Assembly: GCA_029859385.1 (NCBI GenBank)
Contig: JAOUDF010000048.1
Coordinates: 1-14,186 of the forward strand
Length of the DNA stretch: 14,186 nucleotides
Direction of reading: 5' to 3'
DNA from: Nitrospirota bacterium
GTDB lineage: Bacteria; Nitrospirota; JAOUDF01
Shown: one piece after another, positions 1 through 6,863 of the stretch
How the letters are laid out: each line of letters begins with the position of its first letter
Position numbering within the stretch: the stretch's first letter is position 1
The notes under the pieces: model-generated
Told to the model about the DNA's origin: nothing
Seen by the model: the letters and a program-made list of their open reading frames with translations, nothing else
Database searches by the model: none
Made by a program: the position numbers and the translations under genes

Positions 1-774
1 GACGACAAGGACCGGGTCCTCAGAAAGAGCGACGGGGAGTATACCTATCTGGCGCCGGATATCGCCTACCATCTCGACAAGCTCGAGCGCGGTTATGACA
101 GTCTTATCAACCTCTGGGGGGCTGACCATCACGGTTACATCCCCAGGATGCAGGCGGCGATCCAGGCCTTCGGGCATCCCAAAGACCGGCTGAAGGTGCT
201 GCTGGTGCAGATGGTGGCCCTGCTTCGAGGCGGACAGCCGGTTATCATGTCAAAGAGGGCAGGGGAGTTTGTGACTCTTCGCGAAGTCATGGACGAAGTA
301 GGGAGTGATGCCGCGCGCTTTTTCTTCCTGATGCGGCGCTCCGACAGCCATCTTGATTTCGACCTTGAACTGGCGAAGCAGCAGACGTCAGAGAATCCGG
401 TGTTCTATGTACAGTACGCCCATGCGCGGATTGCCGGGGTAATGCGACAGGCAGAGGAGCGGGGAATTACTGTTCCCGGAGTCGCTGATGTCAACGCGGG
501 TCTCCTGAAACTCCCCGCCGAGGTAGAGCTGATGAAGTCTCTCAACCACTTCCCCGACCTGGTGGAGGGGGCGGCGCTGACCCTGGAGCCGCACCGGATC
601 ACCTTCTACCTGCAGGAGCTGGCGGGAGACCTCCATCGCTACTATTTCGACAACCGTATTATTGGTGATGATGCGGCCCTTGCCTCAGCGCGGCTGGTAC
701 TGGTAAAAGCGGTGAAACAGGTGCTGGGGAACGGGCTCAGGCTGTTGGGTGTCTCCGCGCCCGACAGGATGTGA
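1..774 (+). CDS. argS: Arginyl-tRNA synthetase, C-terminal part (5' end outside window)
   Basis: Class I aminoacyl-tRNA synthetase that charges tRNA-Arg with arginine in the cytosol. The frame is open from base 1, so the gene enters from the left and 257 codons are visible. The first residues contain KSDGEYTYLAPDIAYHLDK and then GADHHGYIPRM, both typical of the ArgS catalytic core. The KMSKS-like loop reads IMSKRAGEFVTL (about residues 82-93 of the fragment), close to the usual MSKRAGNFVTL. It is followed by the helical DALR anticodon-binding domain (NPVFYVQYAHARI onward), which runs to the end of the protein. The stop TGA (772-774) shares its last base with the ATG of tgt, so the two genes are probably translationally coupled. 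The missing N-terminal part should hold the HIGH motif. Family assignment is firm; nothing looks damaged. Confidence 0.95.
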   Translation, partial: DDKDRVLRKSDGEYTYLAPDIAYHLDKLERGYDSLINLWGADHHGYIPRMQAAIQAFGHPKDRLKVLLVQMVALLRGGQPVIMSKRAGEFVTLREVMDEVGSDAARFFFLMRRSDSHLDFDLELAKQQTSENPVFYVQYAHARIAGVMRQAEERGITVPGVADVNAGLLKLPAEVELMKSLNHFPDLVEGAALTLEPHRITFYLQELAGDLHRYYFDNRIIGDDAALASARLVLVKAVKQVLGNGLRLLGVSAPDRM

Positions 775-1898
775 TGGGATTTGGTTTTGAGCTCCTCAAG
801 GCCGACGGCAAGGCCCGCCGGGGGCGGATAAGCACCCTCCACGGCACGGTGGAGACGCCGGTCTTCATGCCGGTAGCGACTCTCGGCGCGGTAAAGACCA
901 TGACCCCGCACGAGCTGGAAGAGCTGGGGGCCAGGATAATCCTGGGGAATACCTATCATCTCTACCTGCGGCCGGGGCACGAGCAGATTGCCGCCACGGG
1001 CGGACTGCACGGGTTTATGCGATGGAAAGGGCCGGTCCTTACCGACAGCGGTGGGTTTCAGGTCTTCAGCCTCGGGCATCTGCGGAAGATTACCGAGGAA
1101 GGGGTACGGTTTCAGAGTCATATCGACGGCTCGTACCATTTCATCAGTCCGGAAAAGGCGATCGAGATACAGGAGGCGCTGGGGGCCGACATCATCATGG
1201 CCTTTGACGAGTGCACTCCTTATCCCGCCACCAGGGAGTACGCCACGGCCTCCATGGAGCTGACGGAGCGCTGGGCTGCGCGGTGCCGCGAGGCGCATCG
1301 TCGGGAAGGTCAGGCGCTGTTCGGCATAGTCCAGGGCGGGATGTACAAGGACCTGCGGGAACGGAGTCTCGAAGGGCTGGTCAAAATCGGTTTTCACGGA
1401 TACGCTCTGGGCGGCGTCAGCGTAGGCGAGCCCAAGGAGGAGATGGAGGCCATCGTCTCCCACTGTGCACCGCTGATGCCGGACGACCGGGCTCGCTACC
1501 TCATGGGCGTGGGCACGCCGGAGGACATTGTCGAGTCGGTTGCAGCCGGAATGGACATGTTCGACTGCGTGATGCCGACCCGCACTGCGCGGCATGGGAC
1601 GCTCTTCACGTCGGAAGGGCGCCTCATCATAAAGAACGCGCGGTTCCAGGACGACGAAAGGCCGATTGAAGAAGGGTGCGAATGCTACACCTGCAGGCAT
1701 TACAGCAGGGCATATCTGAAGCACCTCTTCCGGGCGGGAGAGTTGCTGGCCCTGAGGCTCAACACGATACACAACCTGCATTACTACATGGTACTCATGG
1801 CCTCGATCAGGCAGGCCATCGAAGAAGGACGGTTTGACCGGTTCCGAAACGAATTTTACTACAAACGGGGTCGTGTACTTGATACCCCTGCAACCTAA
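774..1898 (+). CDS. tgt: tRNA-guanine transglycosylase (queuine tRNA-ribosyltransferase)
   Basis: Exchanges guanine-34 in the anticodon of GUN tRNAs (Asp, Asn, His, Tyr) for the queuosine precursor preQ1. The 374-residue length matches bacterial Tgt. Visible motifs are TDSGGFQVFSLG with the active-site Asp near 91, AFDECTPYPA, FGIVQGGMYKDLR, GYALGGVSVGEP, and FDCVMPTRTARHG with nucleophile Asp264. The zinc site is C302, C304, C307 and H333, numbering that coincides with that of the E. coli enzyme. ATG 774 is preferred over GTG 771 because a weak AGGA (766-769) lies 4 bases before the ATG but almost touches the GTG, and the ATG gives the matching numbering. It overlaps the argS stop as TGATG. 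yajC follows 18 bases later, as is common in bacteria where tgt-yajC-secD-secF are linked. No anomaly seen. Confidence 0.97.
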   Translation: MGFGFELLKADGKARRGRISTLHGTVETPVFMPVATLGAVKTMTPHELEELGARIILGNTYHLYLRPGHEQIAATGGLHGFMRWKGPVLTDSGGFQVFSLGHLRKITEEGVRFQSHIDGSYHFISPEKAIEIQEALGADIIMAFDECTPYPATREYATASMELTERWAARCREAHRREGQALFGIVQGGMYKDLRERSLEGLVKIGFHGYALGGVSVGEPKEEMEAIVSHCAPLMPDDRARYLMGVGTPEDIVESVAAGMDMFDCVMPTRTARHGTLFTSEGRLIIKNARFQDDERPIEEGCECYTCRHYSRAYLKHLFRAGELLALRLNTIHNLHYYMVLMASIRQAIEEGRFDRFRNEFYYKRGRVLDTPAT

Positions 1899-1916
1899 CC
1901 AAAGGAGGAATGAAAC

Positions 1917-2246
1917 ATGAGTCTGTTTGCCAGTGTTGCCTATGCCGCGGGTGAAGCCGCACCTGCCGCCCCCGCCGGTGGGGCTATTATGAGCTTTCTC
2001 CCGCTGGCGATTATCTTTGCCATCTTCTACTTCCTGCTTATCCGTCCCCAGCAGAAGAAGCAGAAAGAGCACAAAGAACTGCTGACCAATCTGAAGGTGG
2101 GAGACCGCGTGATCTCAAACTCGGGGATCTATGGCTCCATCGTCAAGCTGTCCGAGAAGAATATCACCCTTCAGATTGCCGACGGCGTCAAGGTGAAGAT
2201 AGTGCGAAGCGCCATCGCGGACGTGGTCAAAACCGAGGAAGAGTAG
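1917..2246 (+). CDS. yajC: Sec translocon accessory subunit YajC
   Basis: Small inner-membrane protein that co-purifies with SecD and SecF and assists SecYEG-dependent export. It has 109 residues. A short Ala/Pro-rich N-terminus (AAGEAAPAAPAGG) precedes one transmembrane helix at about 26-42 (FLPLAIIFAIFYFLLI). The family hallmark RPQQKKQKEH follows at 43-52. Next is a small soluble domain with VGDRVISNSGIYGSIVKL, ending in an acidic tail. A strong ribosome-binding site, AAAGGAGG (1901-1908), lies 8 bases before the ATG. It sits between tgt and secD in the usual order, but a separate candidate promoter follows it, so secDF may also be transcribed independently. Assignment is firm. Confidence 0.95.
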   Translation: MSLFASVAYAAGEAAPAAPAGGAIMSFLPLAIIFAIFYFLLIRPQQKKQKEHKELLTNLKVGDRVISNSGIYGSIVKLSEKNITLQIADGVKVKIVRSAIADVVKTEEE

Positions 2247-2268
2247 CTGCCGATCCGGTGAAATCTTC

Positions 2269-2297
2269 TTGAAATTGTTCTGTTTCTTAGGTAGACT
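2269..2297 (+). promoter_or_regulatory. Candidate sigma-70-type promoter for secD-secF
   Basis: TTGAAA (2269-2274) and TAGACT (2292-2297) are separated by exactly 17 bases. This gives five of six consensus matches at -35 and four of six at -10. It lies in the 150-base non-coding gap between yajC and secD. Transcription would begin near 2304, leaving a leader of about 90 bases. The same GTAGACT heptamer recurs in the candidate recJ promoter. Called by eye only. Confidence 0.45.
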
Positions 2298-2300
2298 CCT

Positions 2301-2321
2301 GCCTTTCCAAAGTGGAAAGGC
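2301..2321. promoter_or_regulatory. Perfect inverted repeat at the expected secDF transcription start (possible operator or leader hairpin)
   Basis: GCCTTTCC (2301-2308), a 5-base spacer AAAGT, then GGAAAGGC (2314-2321): both 8-base arms match perfectly. The repeat begins 3 bases after the -10 box and spans the predicted start near 2304. That placement suits a repressor operator; as RNA it would be a 5' hairpin only if the start is a few bases upstream. No T-run follows, so it is not a normal intrinsic terminator. The binding factor is unknown. Confidence 0.4.
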
Positions 2322-2335
2322 GGCGGGCACCATGT

Positions 2336-2347
2336 GCACGGCCGTGC
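2336..2347. repeat. 12-base perfect palindrome in the secD leader
   Basis: GCACGGCCGTGC reads the same on both strands. It lies 15 bases after the inverted repeat at 2301-2321 and 49 bases before the secD ATG. It could be a protein-binding site or a second leader hairpin with a very tight loop. In GC-rich DNA a 12-base palindrome can also occur by chance. Confidence 0.3.
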
Positions 2348-2396
2348 GCAAAAGCGTTACTGGTAAAGCATCCCGGTCGTTTCGGAGGCATTTTTG

Positions 2397-3989
2397 ATGA
2401 AAAAAAGTCTGCAATGGCGGTTTCTTCTGATAGGCATTTCGGTGCTTGTCTCTTTCGTCTGTTTTCTGCCCTCTACCCCGCTCTTTTCATCCATGCCCGG
2501 CTGGTGGAAGACAATCATGCCGAATCAGGGGATCAACCTGGGCCTCGACCTTCAGGGCGGCATGCATCTCATCCTGAAAGTCGAAGCGGAGAAGGCGGTG
2601 GCTACGTCAGTGGACCGAATGGTCAAGAATATCTCCGACGACTTGTCGGCACAAAAGGACGCCAGGCTTGAGGTTGTAAAAGAGGACACAGGCTTCAGCG
2701 TAACTGCGCAGGATGCCACCTCGAAAGAGGCTGCCAGGAAGCTTGTCAGCGAGCGCTATCAAGATTTTGCCGTCAAGAGGGAAGATCCGACGGCAATCTC
2801 TTATTACCTGACTGATGAAGAACAGAAGCGGATAAAAGATGCGGCCATCTCACAGGCCCTTGAAACCATCCGGAACAGGATAGACCAGTTCGGTGTGGCC
2901 GAACCGGTCATCGTCCGTCATGGAACCGACGAGATACTGGTCCAGCTGCCCGGCGTCAAGGACCCACGCCGCGCCATAGACCTTATCGGCAAGACCGCCG
3001 TCCTCGAATTCAAGCTCGTCGACGACAATGCGGATGTCCAGAAAGCCATTGCAGGTGATGTACCCGTCGACTCTGAACTCCTCTACGAGAAGAACGTAGA
3101 CCGCCAGACCAAGCAGGAAACCAAGATACCCATGGTGGTCAAGCAAAATGCCTTGATGACGGGTGATGTAATTACCGAAGCCCGTGTTGCCATCGACGCC
3201 CGCTTTAACGAGCCGTATGTAGCCATTACCTTCGACAGCATCGGCTCAACCCTCTTCGAGAAGATCACCGAGGAGAACACAAAGAAGCGGATGGCCATTG
3301 TCCTCGACGGCACGGTCTATTCGGCGCCGGTCATCCAGGAAAAGATCTCCGGCGGCCGCGCCCAGATCACCGGCAAGTTCAGCCAGGAAGAGGCAAAGGA
3401 CCTGGCCATTGTCTTAAGGGCCGGTGCGCTGCCTGCTCCGGTAACGATTATCCAGAACGTTACGGTCGGCCCTTCGCTGGGACAGGATTCTATCGATGCC
3501 GGTATCCGCGCCGCCATTCTGGGCACTATACTGGTCATCCTGTTCATGGCGATCTACTACAGGCTCTCCGGCGTTATTGCTGACGTAGCGATGATTCTCA
3601 ACGTCGTCATGCTGCTGGGTGCCCTTGGGCTGCTCAACGCCACCCTTACCCTGCCGGGCATTGCCGGCATAATCCTCACCATAGGTATGGCGGTGGACTC
3701 CAACGTGCTTATTTTTGAGCGTATCCGCGAGGAGATACGGGCGGGCAAGACAATACGCTCCGCCATCGATGCCGGATACGACAAGGCCTTTGTCACCATC
3801 ATCGACGCCCACGTTACCACGCTTATTACGGCGGCCGTGCTCTTCCAGTTCGGTACCGGCCCGATAAAAGGGTTTGCCGTATCCCTGAGCCTGGGCGTTA
3901 TCATCAACCTCTTTACAGCCCTGGTGGGGACAAAGGTTGTCTTTGACCTGATGACCAGCAGAAGATCCCTGAAAACACTCAGCATATAG
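2397..3989 (+). CDS. secD: Protein translocase subunit SecD
   Basis: Membrane subunit that, with SecF, uses the proton gradient to help pull secreted proteins through SecYEG on the periplasmic side. It has 530 residues and is not fused to SecF. An N-terminal transmembrane helix lies at about 8-26. The SecD signature LGLDLQGGMHL is at 48-58, followed by a large periplasmic domain (for example RNRIDQFGVAEPVI and EILVQLPGVKDP). The C-terminal five-helix RND-type module contains GMAVDSNVLIFERIREE (430-446) with Asp434, the conserved charged position of the family. ATG 2397 is chosen over the in-frame TTG 2394 because GGAGG (2384-2388) lies 8 bases before the ATG. secF starts 19 bases after its stop. 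Confidence 0.97.
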   Translation: MKKSLQWRFLLIGISVLVSFVCFLPSTPLFSSMPGWWKTIMPNQGINLGLDLQGGMHLILKVEAEKAVATSVDRMVKNISDDLSAQKDARLEVVKEDTGFSVTAQDATSKEAARKLVSERYQDFAVKREDPTAISYYLTDEEQKRIKDAAISQALETIRNRIDQFGVAEPVIVRHGTDEILVQLPGVKDPRRAIDLIGKTAVLEFKLVDDNADVQKAIAGDVPVDSELLYEKNVDRQTKQETKIPMVVKQNALMTGDVITEARVAIDARFNEPYVAITFDSIGSTLFEKITEENTKKRMAIVLDGTVYSAPVIQEKISGGRAQITGKFSQEEAKDLAIVLRAGALPAPVTIIQNVTVGPSLGQDSIDAGIRAAILGTILVILFMAIYYRLSGVIADVAMILNVVMLLGALGLLNATLTLPGIAGIILTIGMAVDSNVLIFERIREEIRAGKTIRSAIDAGYDKAFVTIIDAHVTTLITAAVLFQFGTGPIKGFAVSLSLGVIINLFTALVGTKVVFDLMTSRRSLKTLSI

Positions 3990-4008
3990 TTGGGAGGCTT
4001 TTTTACCC

Positions 4009-4917
4009 ATGATGGAATTTTTCAAGAAACCCAATATCGACTTCATCGGCAAGAGAAGCTATGCCTTTGCCATCTCCGGGGTCTTTATTCTGCTGGGCCT
4101 GATTGCCCTCTTTCAGATTTCCAGAGGAGCGGCGAATATGGGCATCGACTTTGCCGGCGGGACCACCGTTCAGTTGAAATTCGAGAAGCCGATCCCCCTG
4201 GATGAGGCCCGTAAAGCGCTGGACGCCAATGGGGTGCATGATGCCGAGCTCCAGGAATTTGCTTCTGACAACAAGCTTCTCGTCAGGGTGCGTAACGACG
4301 TCAGCCAGGGGAAGGTAGCGGACCAGATTGTCGATATCTTCAGCAAGACCTTTGCCGACAACAAGTCGGTAGTGGACAGCAGTACGGAAATAGGTCCCAC
4401 CGTCGGCAAGACCCTGCGTCATGACACCCTGATTGCCATCACCATCGCCATTCTCTGCATCATCATCTATATTGCCTTCCGTTTTGAGTTCAAGTTCGGC
4501 GTTGCGGCAACCATCGCGGTATTTCACGACGTCATGGCGGTACTGGGCATCTTCTACATGATGAACAAGGAGATCAACCTCCTTTTTGTAACGGCTTTGT
4601 TGACTCTCGGGGGATATTCACTTACCGACACCGTAGTCGTCTTTGACCGGATCAGGGAGAATATCAGGGCCCACAGAAAACTCGGGACCGGCGATGTTAT
4701 CAACCGGAGCATCAACGAGGTGTTGAGCAGGACGGTAGTCGTTTCATTGACGACGCTTCTGGCCTGCGTCTCCCTGGCCGTTATCGGCGGAGAAGTCATT
4801 CATGATTTTGCGGTCGCCATGACCCTTGGTATCCTTGTAGGTACCTATTCATCCATATTCGTCGCAAGTCCTATCGTCTTCCTCTGGCGCAAGAAAAAGA
4901 AGGGGAAGCTGGGCTGA
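4009..4917 (+). CDS. secF: Protein translocase subunit SecF
   Basis: Partner of SecD in the proton-driven Sec accessory complex in the cytoplasmic membrane. It has 302 residues, a normal length. The first transmembrane helix lies at about 18-36. The SecF signature MGIDFAGGTTVQL is at 44-56. The C-terminal membrane module carries YSLTDTVVVFDRIREN (about 203-218), equivalent to the SecD charged motif. The C-terminus is basic (RKKKKGK), as expected for a cytoplasmic tail. GGAGG (3993-3997) lies 11 bases before ATG 4009; a second ATG at 4012 is in frame but further from the ribosome site. It is the last gene of its transcript, since a strong terminator begins 23 bases after the stop. Confidence 0.97.
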   Translation: MMEFFKKPNIDFIGKRSYAFAISGVFILLGLIALFQISRGAANMGIDFAGGTTVQLKFEKPIPLDEARKALDANGVHDAELQEFASDNKLLVRVRNDVSQGKVADQIVDIFSKTFADNKSVVDSSTEIGPTVGKTLRHDTLIAITIAILCIIIYIAFRFEFKFGVAATIAVFHDVMAVLGIFYMMNKEINLLFVTALLTLGGYSLTDTVVVFDRIRENIRAHRKLGTGDVINRSINEVLSRTVVVSLTTLLACVSLAVIGGEVIHDFAVAMTLGILVGTYSSIFVASPIVFLWRKKKKGKLG

Positions 4918-4940
4918 CAACGTTTCATCAAGTCTCATCA

Positions 4941-4965
4941 AGGCGGTCTTCGGACCGCCTTTTTT
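4941..4965 (+). terminator. Rho-independent terminator after secF
   Basis: AGGCGGTC (4941-4948), loop TTCG, then GACCGCCT (4953-4960) form a perfect 8-bp stem closed by the very stable C(UUCG)G tetraloop. T-rich DNA (TTTTTGTTTT) follows. It ends the yajC/secDF unit and insulates recJ. Confidence 0.93.
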
Positions 4966-5001
4966 GTTTTCACCAAGCTCATCACAAGCATCTTTCCACG
5001 A

Positions 5002-5030
5002 TTTACTTTTTTCGTCCAAAGACGTAGACT
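5002..5030 (+). promoter_or_regulatory. Candidate sigma-70-type promoter for recJ
   Basis: TTTACT (5002-5007) and TAGACT (5025-5030) are spaced by 17 bases. This falls in the 177-base gap (4918-5094) between the secF terminator and the recJ start, where a new promoter would be expected. Each box has four of six consensus matches. The -10 region repeats the GTAGACT heptamer seen before secD. Apart from the terminator and this site, nothing else was recognised in the gap. Confidence 0.35.
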
Positions 5031-5085
5031 AGCTTTATTTCTTGCGCAATCACGGTTCTCCATGACGGGAGTTCCCCCGATCCCC

Positions 5086-5090
5086 GGAGG
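5086..5090 (+). promoter_or_regulatory. Ribosome-binding site that points to a TTG start for recJ
   Basis: GGAGG lies 4 bases before TTG 5095. No comparable site precedes the earlier in-frame ATG at 5062, and starting at 5095 gives a RecJ-like N-terminus (MKRRRWLVVDRED). The spacing is shorter than usual, so the choice is probable rather than certain. Confidence 0.5.
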
Positions 5091-5094
5091 TTAT

Positions 5095-6806
5095 TTGAAA
5101 CGACGTCGATGGCTTGTCGTTGACAGAGAAGACGAAACGGTTGCCGCGCTCCGGCAGGCGACCGGTCTGCATCCGGTCGTGTCGCGAATACTGGTGAATC
5201 GCGGCATTACCTCGAAGGACGAGGCAGACCGTTTCCTTCGCCCATCCGAAGGGTATCTTCCGTCGCCGTTTCTTCTCCCGGCATGGAGGCAGCCGTACAG
5301 CGCGTTGAACTGGCCTTGTCGCGCGGCGAAGAGATACTCATCCTCGGCGATTACGATGTTGACGGGATATCGTCGACGTCGCTGCTCCTTCTTGCCCTGA
5401 GGTCATTCAACGCCCGGGTTTCCTACCTGATACCCGAGAGGACGCAGGATGGCTATGGGCTGAACAGCCATACGGCAAGCAGGATAGCGGAACTCAAGCC
5501 GGCGCTGGTCATTACCGTCGACTGCGGAATTACCTCCATCGATGGCGCTGCAATCCTCACATCAAACGGCATCGACCTTGTTATTACCGACCATCATGAA
5601 CCGGGCGACTCGCTCCCCGATGCCCTGGCCGTGATCAACCCGGCTCTGCCAGGCCATGGTTACCCATTCCGCGAACTGGCAGGGGTAGGGGTTGCCATGA
5701 ACCTGGCGATGGCGCTTGCCCAGCGGCTGGGTGCTCAACTTCCCGCACTCTATGATCTGGTGGCCCTTGGCACCATTGCCGACGTTATGCCGCTCAAAGG
5801 CGTGAACCGGATATTCGCAAAACTCGGCCTGGAACTGATGAATGGCGGTGCAAGGCCTGGAATTACGGCGCTGAAACGGGTAGCCGACTACGAAGGGAAG
5901 ACCGTAGGGGCAGGCACCATAGGATTTCAGCTTGCTCCCCGGGTCAATGCGGCGGGGAGGCTTGGAAAAGGCGATATCTGTGTCAGGCTGCTCACCACCG
6001 AAAGCCATGATGAGGCGATGAAGATTGCTGCCTATCTCGACCAGCAGAACCGTCGACGTCAGGAGATCGAAGAGGGGATCCTTAAAGAGGCCCGGAGCGA
6101 GGTCCTCTCAAAATATCGTGGAGATTCATGGGGGGCCTACGTGCTTGCTTCATCGCGATGGCATCAGGGGGTCATCGGCATAGTGGCCTCGCGGCTCGTG
6201 GAGGAGTTTTACCGCCCGACGGTGCTCATATCGATCAATAACGGGATGGGCAAGGGTTCGGCACGCAGCATCCCCGCATTTCATCTTTTCGACGGCCTGC
6301 ATGAATGCCGTTCCTCTCTCGAGGAGATGGGAGGGCACAAGTATGCCGCCGGTCTCAGGATACGGGAAGACCGCATTGAGGAATTCAGGCAAAACCTCAA
6401 TACCGTTGCCCTGCAAAGATTGAAACCGGAAGATTTTATCCCGACGATAAAGATCGATACCGCCATGGAGGCAGAGGAGCTTACCTTCGAGCTGCTCGCT
6501 GAACTTCAGCTTCTTGGCCCCTTCGGTGCCGCGAACCCTGAGCCGGTGTTCTGTCTTCATGAGGTCAGGGCGGTCAATCCCCGGATTGTCGGCAAGAACC
6601 ACCTCAAACTAATGCTGCAGAGAGACAAAAACTCTTTTGAGGCCATCGGTTTCAAGATGGGTGAGCTGGCAAAACCTTTGTCGGGCAGAGAAGGGAGAGA
6701 AATTGCCGCTGCCTTCACCCTGCAGGAAAACAGCTGGAACGGACGGAGAAGCCTCCAGGTACACATCAGGGATATCCGGCTGCCAGGGACGGAGAGTGGA
6801 ATATAG
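5095..6806 (+). pseudogene. recJ: Single-stranded-DNA exonuclease RecJ, reading frame broken by a -1 shift near 5277-5285
   Basis: RecJ degrades single-stranded DNA 5' to 3' in recombination and repair. From TTG 5095 the first 62 codons give a normal RecJ N-terminus (GLHPVVSRILVNRGI, then EADRFLRP and LPSPFLLP). That frame then runs into unrelated residues and stops at 5398-5400. Homology resumes in the -1 frame as GMEAAVQRVELALSRGEEIL and continues to 6806. Adding one C to CTCCCGG (5275-5281) would join the parts as FLLPGMEAAV and give 570 residues, a typical RecJ length. Catalytic motifs downstream are intact: GDYDVDG, VITVDCGITS, the DHH of ITDHHEPGD, ALGTIADVMPL, GMGKGSARS and GGHKYAAGL. 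A base lost in sequencing or assembly is as likely as a real mutation. No standard slippery heptamer was found. Confidence 0.85.
5283..6806 (+). CDS. recJ: RecJ catalytic reading frame (DHH, DHHA1 and OB-type regions), the part open after the frameshift
   Basis: This 507-residue open frame starts at an ATG inside recJ and would be called as a gene if the break is taken at face value. It contains GDYDVDG (22-28), VDCGITS (79-85), DHH (103-105), the DHHA1 motif GGHKYAAGL and the C-terminal oligonucleotide-binding region. No ribosome-binding site precedes ATG 5283. The missing N-terminal 63 residues belong to the fold, so an independent start here would be unusual. The simplest reading is that this is most of an ordinary recJ whose true start is TTG 5095. 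Confidence 0.75.
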   Translation: MEAAVQRVELALSRGEEILILGDYDVDGISSTSLLLLALRSFNARVSYLIPERTQDGYGLNSHTASRIAELKPALVITVDCGITSIDGAAILTSNGIDLVITDHHEPGDSLPDALAVINPALPGHGYPFRELAGVGVAMNLAMALAQRLGAQLPALYDLVALGTIADVMPLKGVNRIFAKLGLELMNGGARPGITALKRVADYEGKTVGAGTIGFQLAPRVNAAGRLGKGDICVRLLTTESHDEAMKIAAYLDQQNRRRQEIEEGILKEARSEVLSKYRGDSWGAYVLASSRWHQGVIGIVASRLVEEFYRPTVLISINNGMGKGSARSIPAFHLFDGLHECRSSLEEMGGHKYAAGLRIREDRIEEFRQNLNTVALQRLKPEDFIPTIKIDTAMEAEELTFELLAELQLLGPFGAANPEPVFCLHEVRAVNPRIVGKNHLKLMLQRDKNSFEAIGFKMGELAKPLSGREGREIAAAFTLQENSWNGRRSLQVHIRDIRLPGTESGI

Positions 6807-6813
6807 CGAGATC

Positions 6814-6828
6814 GGTCGATATTCGACC
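6814..6828. promoter_or_regulatory. Perfect inverted repeat between recJ and rel
   Basis: GGTCGA (6814-6819), spacer TAT, TCGACC (6823-6828). It lies 8 bases after the recJ stop and 36 bases before the rel ATG. With a 3-base loop it could be an RNA hairpin, but no T-run follows. It could equally be a small operator. No convincing promoter was seen in the 57-base gap, and the rel start lacks a clear Shine-Dalgarno sequence. Confidence 0.3.
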
Positions 6829-6863
6829 CCGGTGACGCGCTGTTTGCCAATTAACGGTTTACG

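Noticed and set aside
642..2072. Open frame of 476 codons on the minus strand opposite tgt
   Set aside because: It lies antisense to a fully conserved tgt, its protein has no recognisable motif, and long antisense frames are expected opposite GC-rich genes.
2301..2321. Terminator after yajC
   Set aside because: The stem is perfect, but the following bases are GGCGGGCACC with no T-run, and it lies directly after a good -10 box.
5062..5094. ATG 5062 as the recJ start
   Set aside because: No ribosome-binding site upstream, and the extra residues (MTGVPPIPGGY) do not look like RecJ. TTG 5095 has GGAGG just before it.
5270..5290. Classical programmed -1 frameshift site in recJ
   Set aside because: No X XXY YYZ heptamer in the zero frame near CTT CTC CCG, and recJ is not known to me as a frameshifted gene. 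Base loss is simpler.
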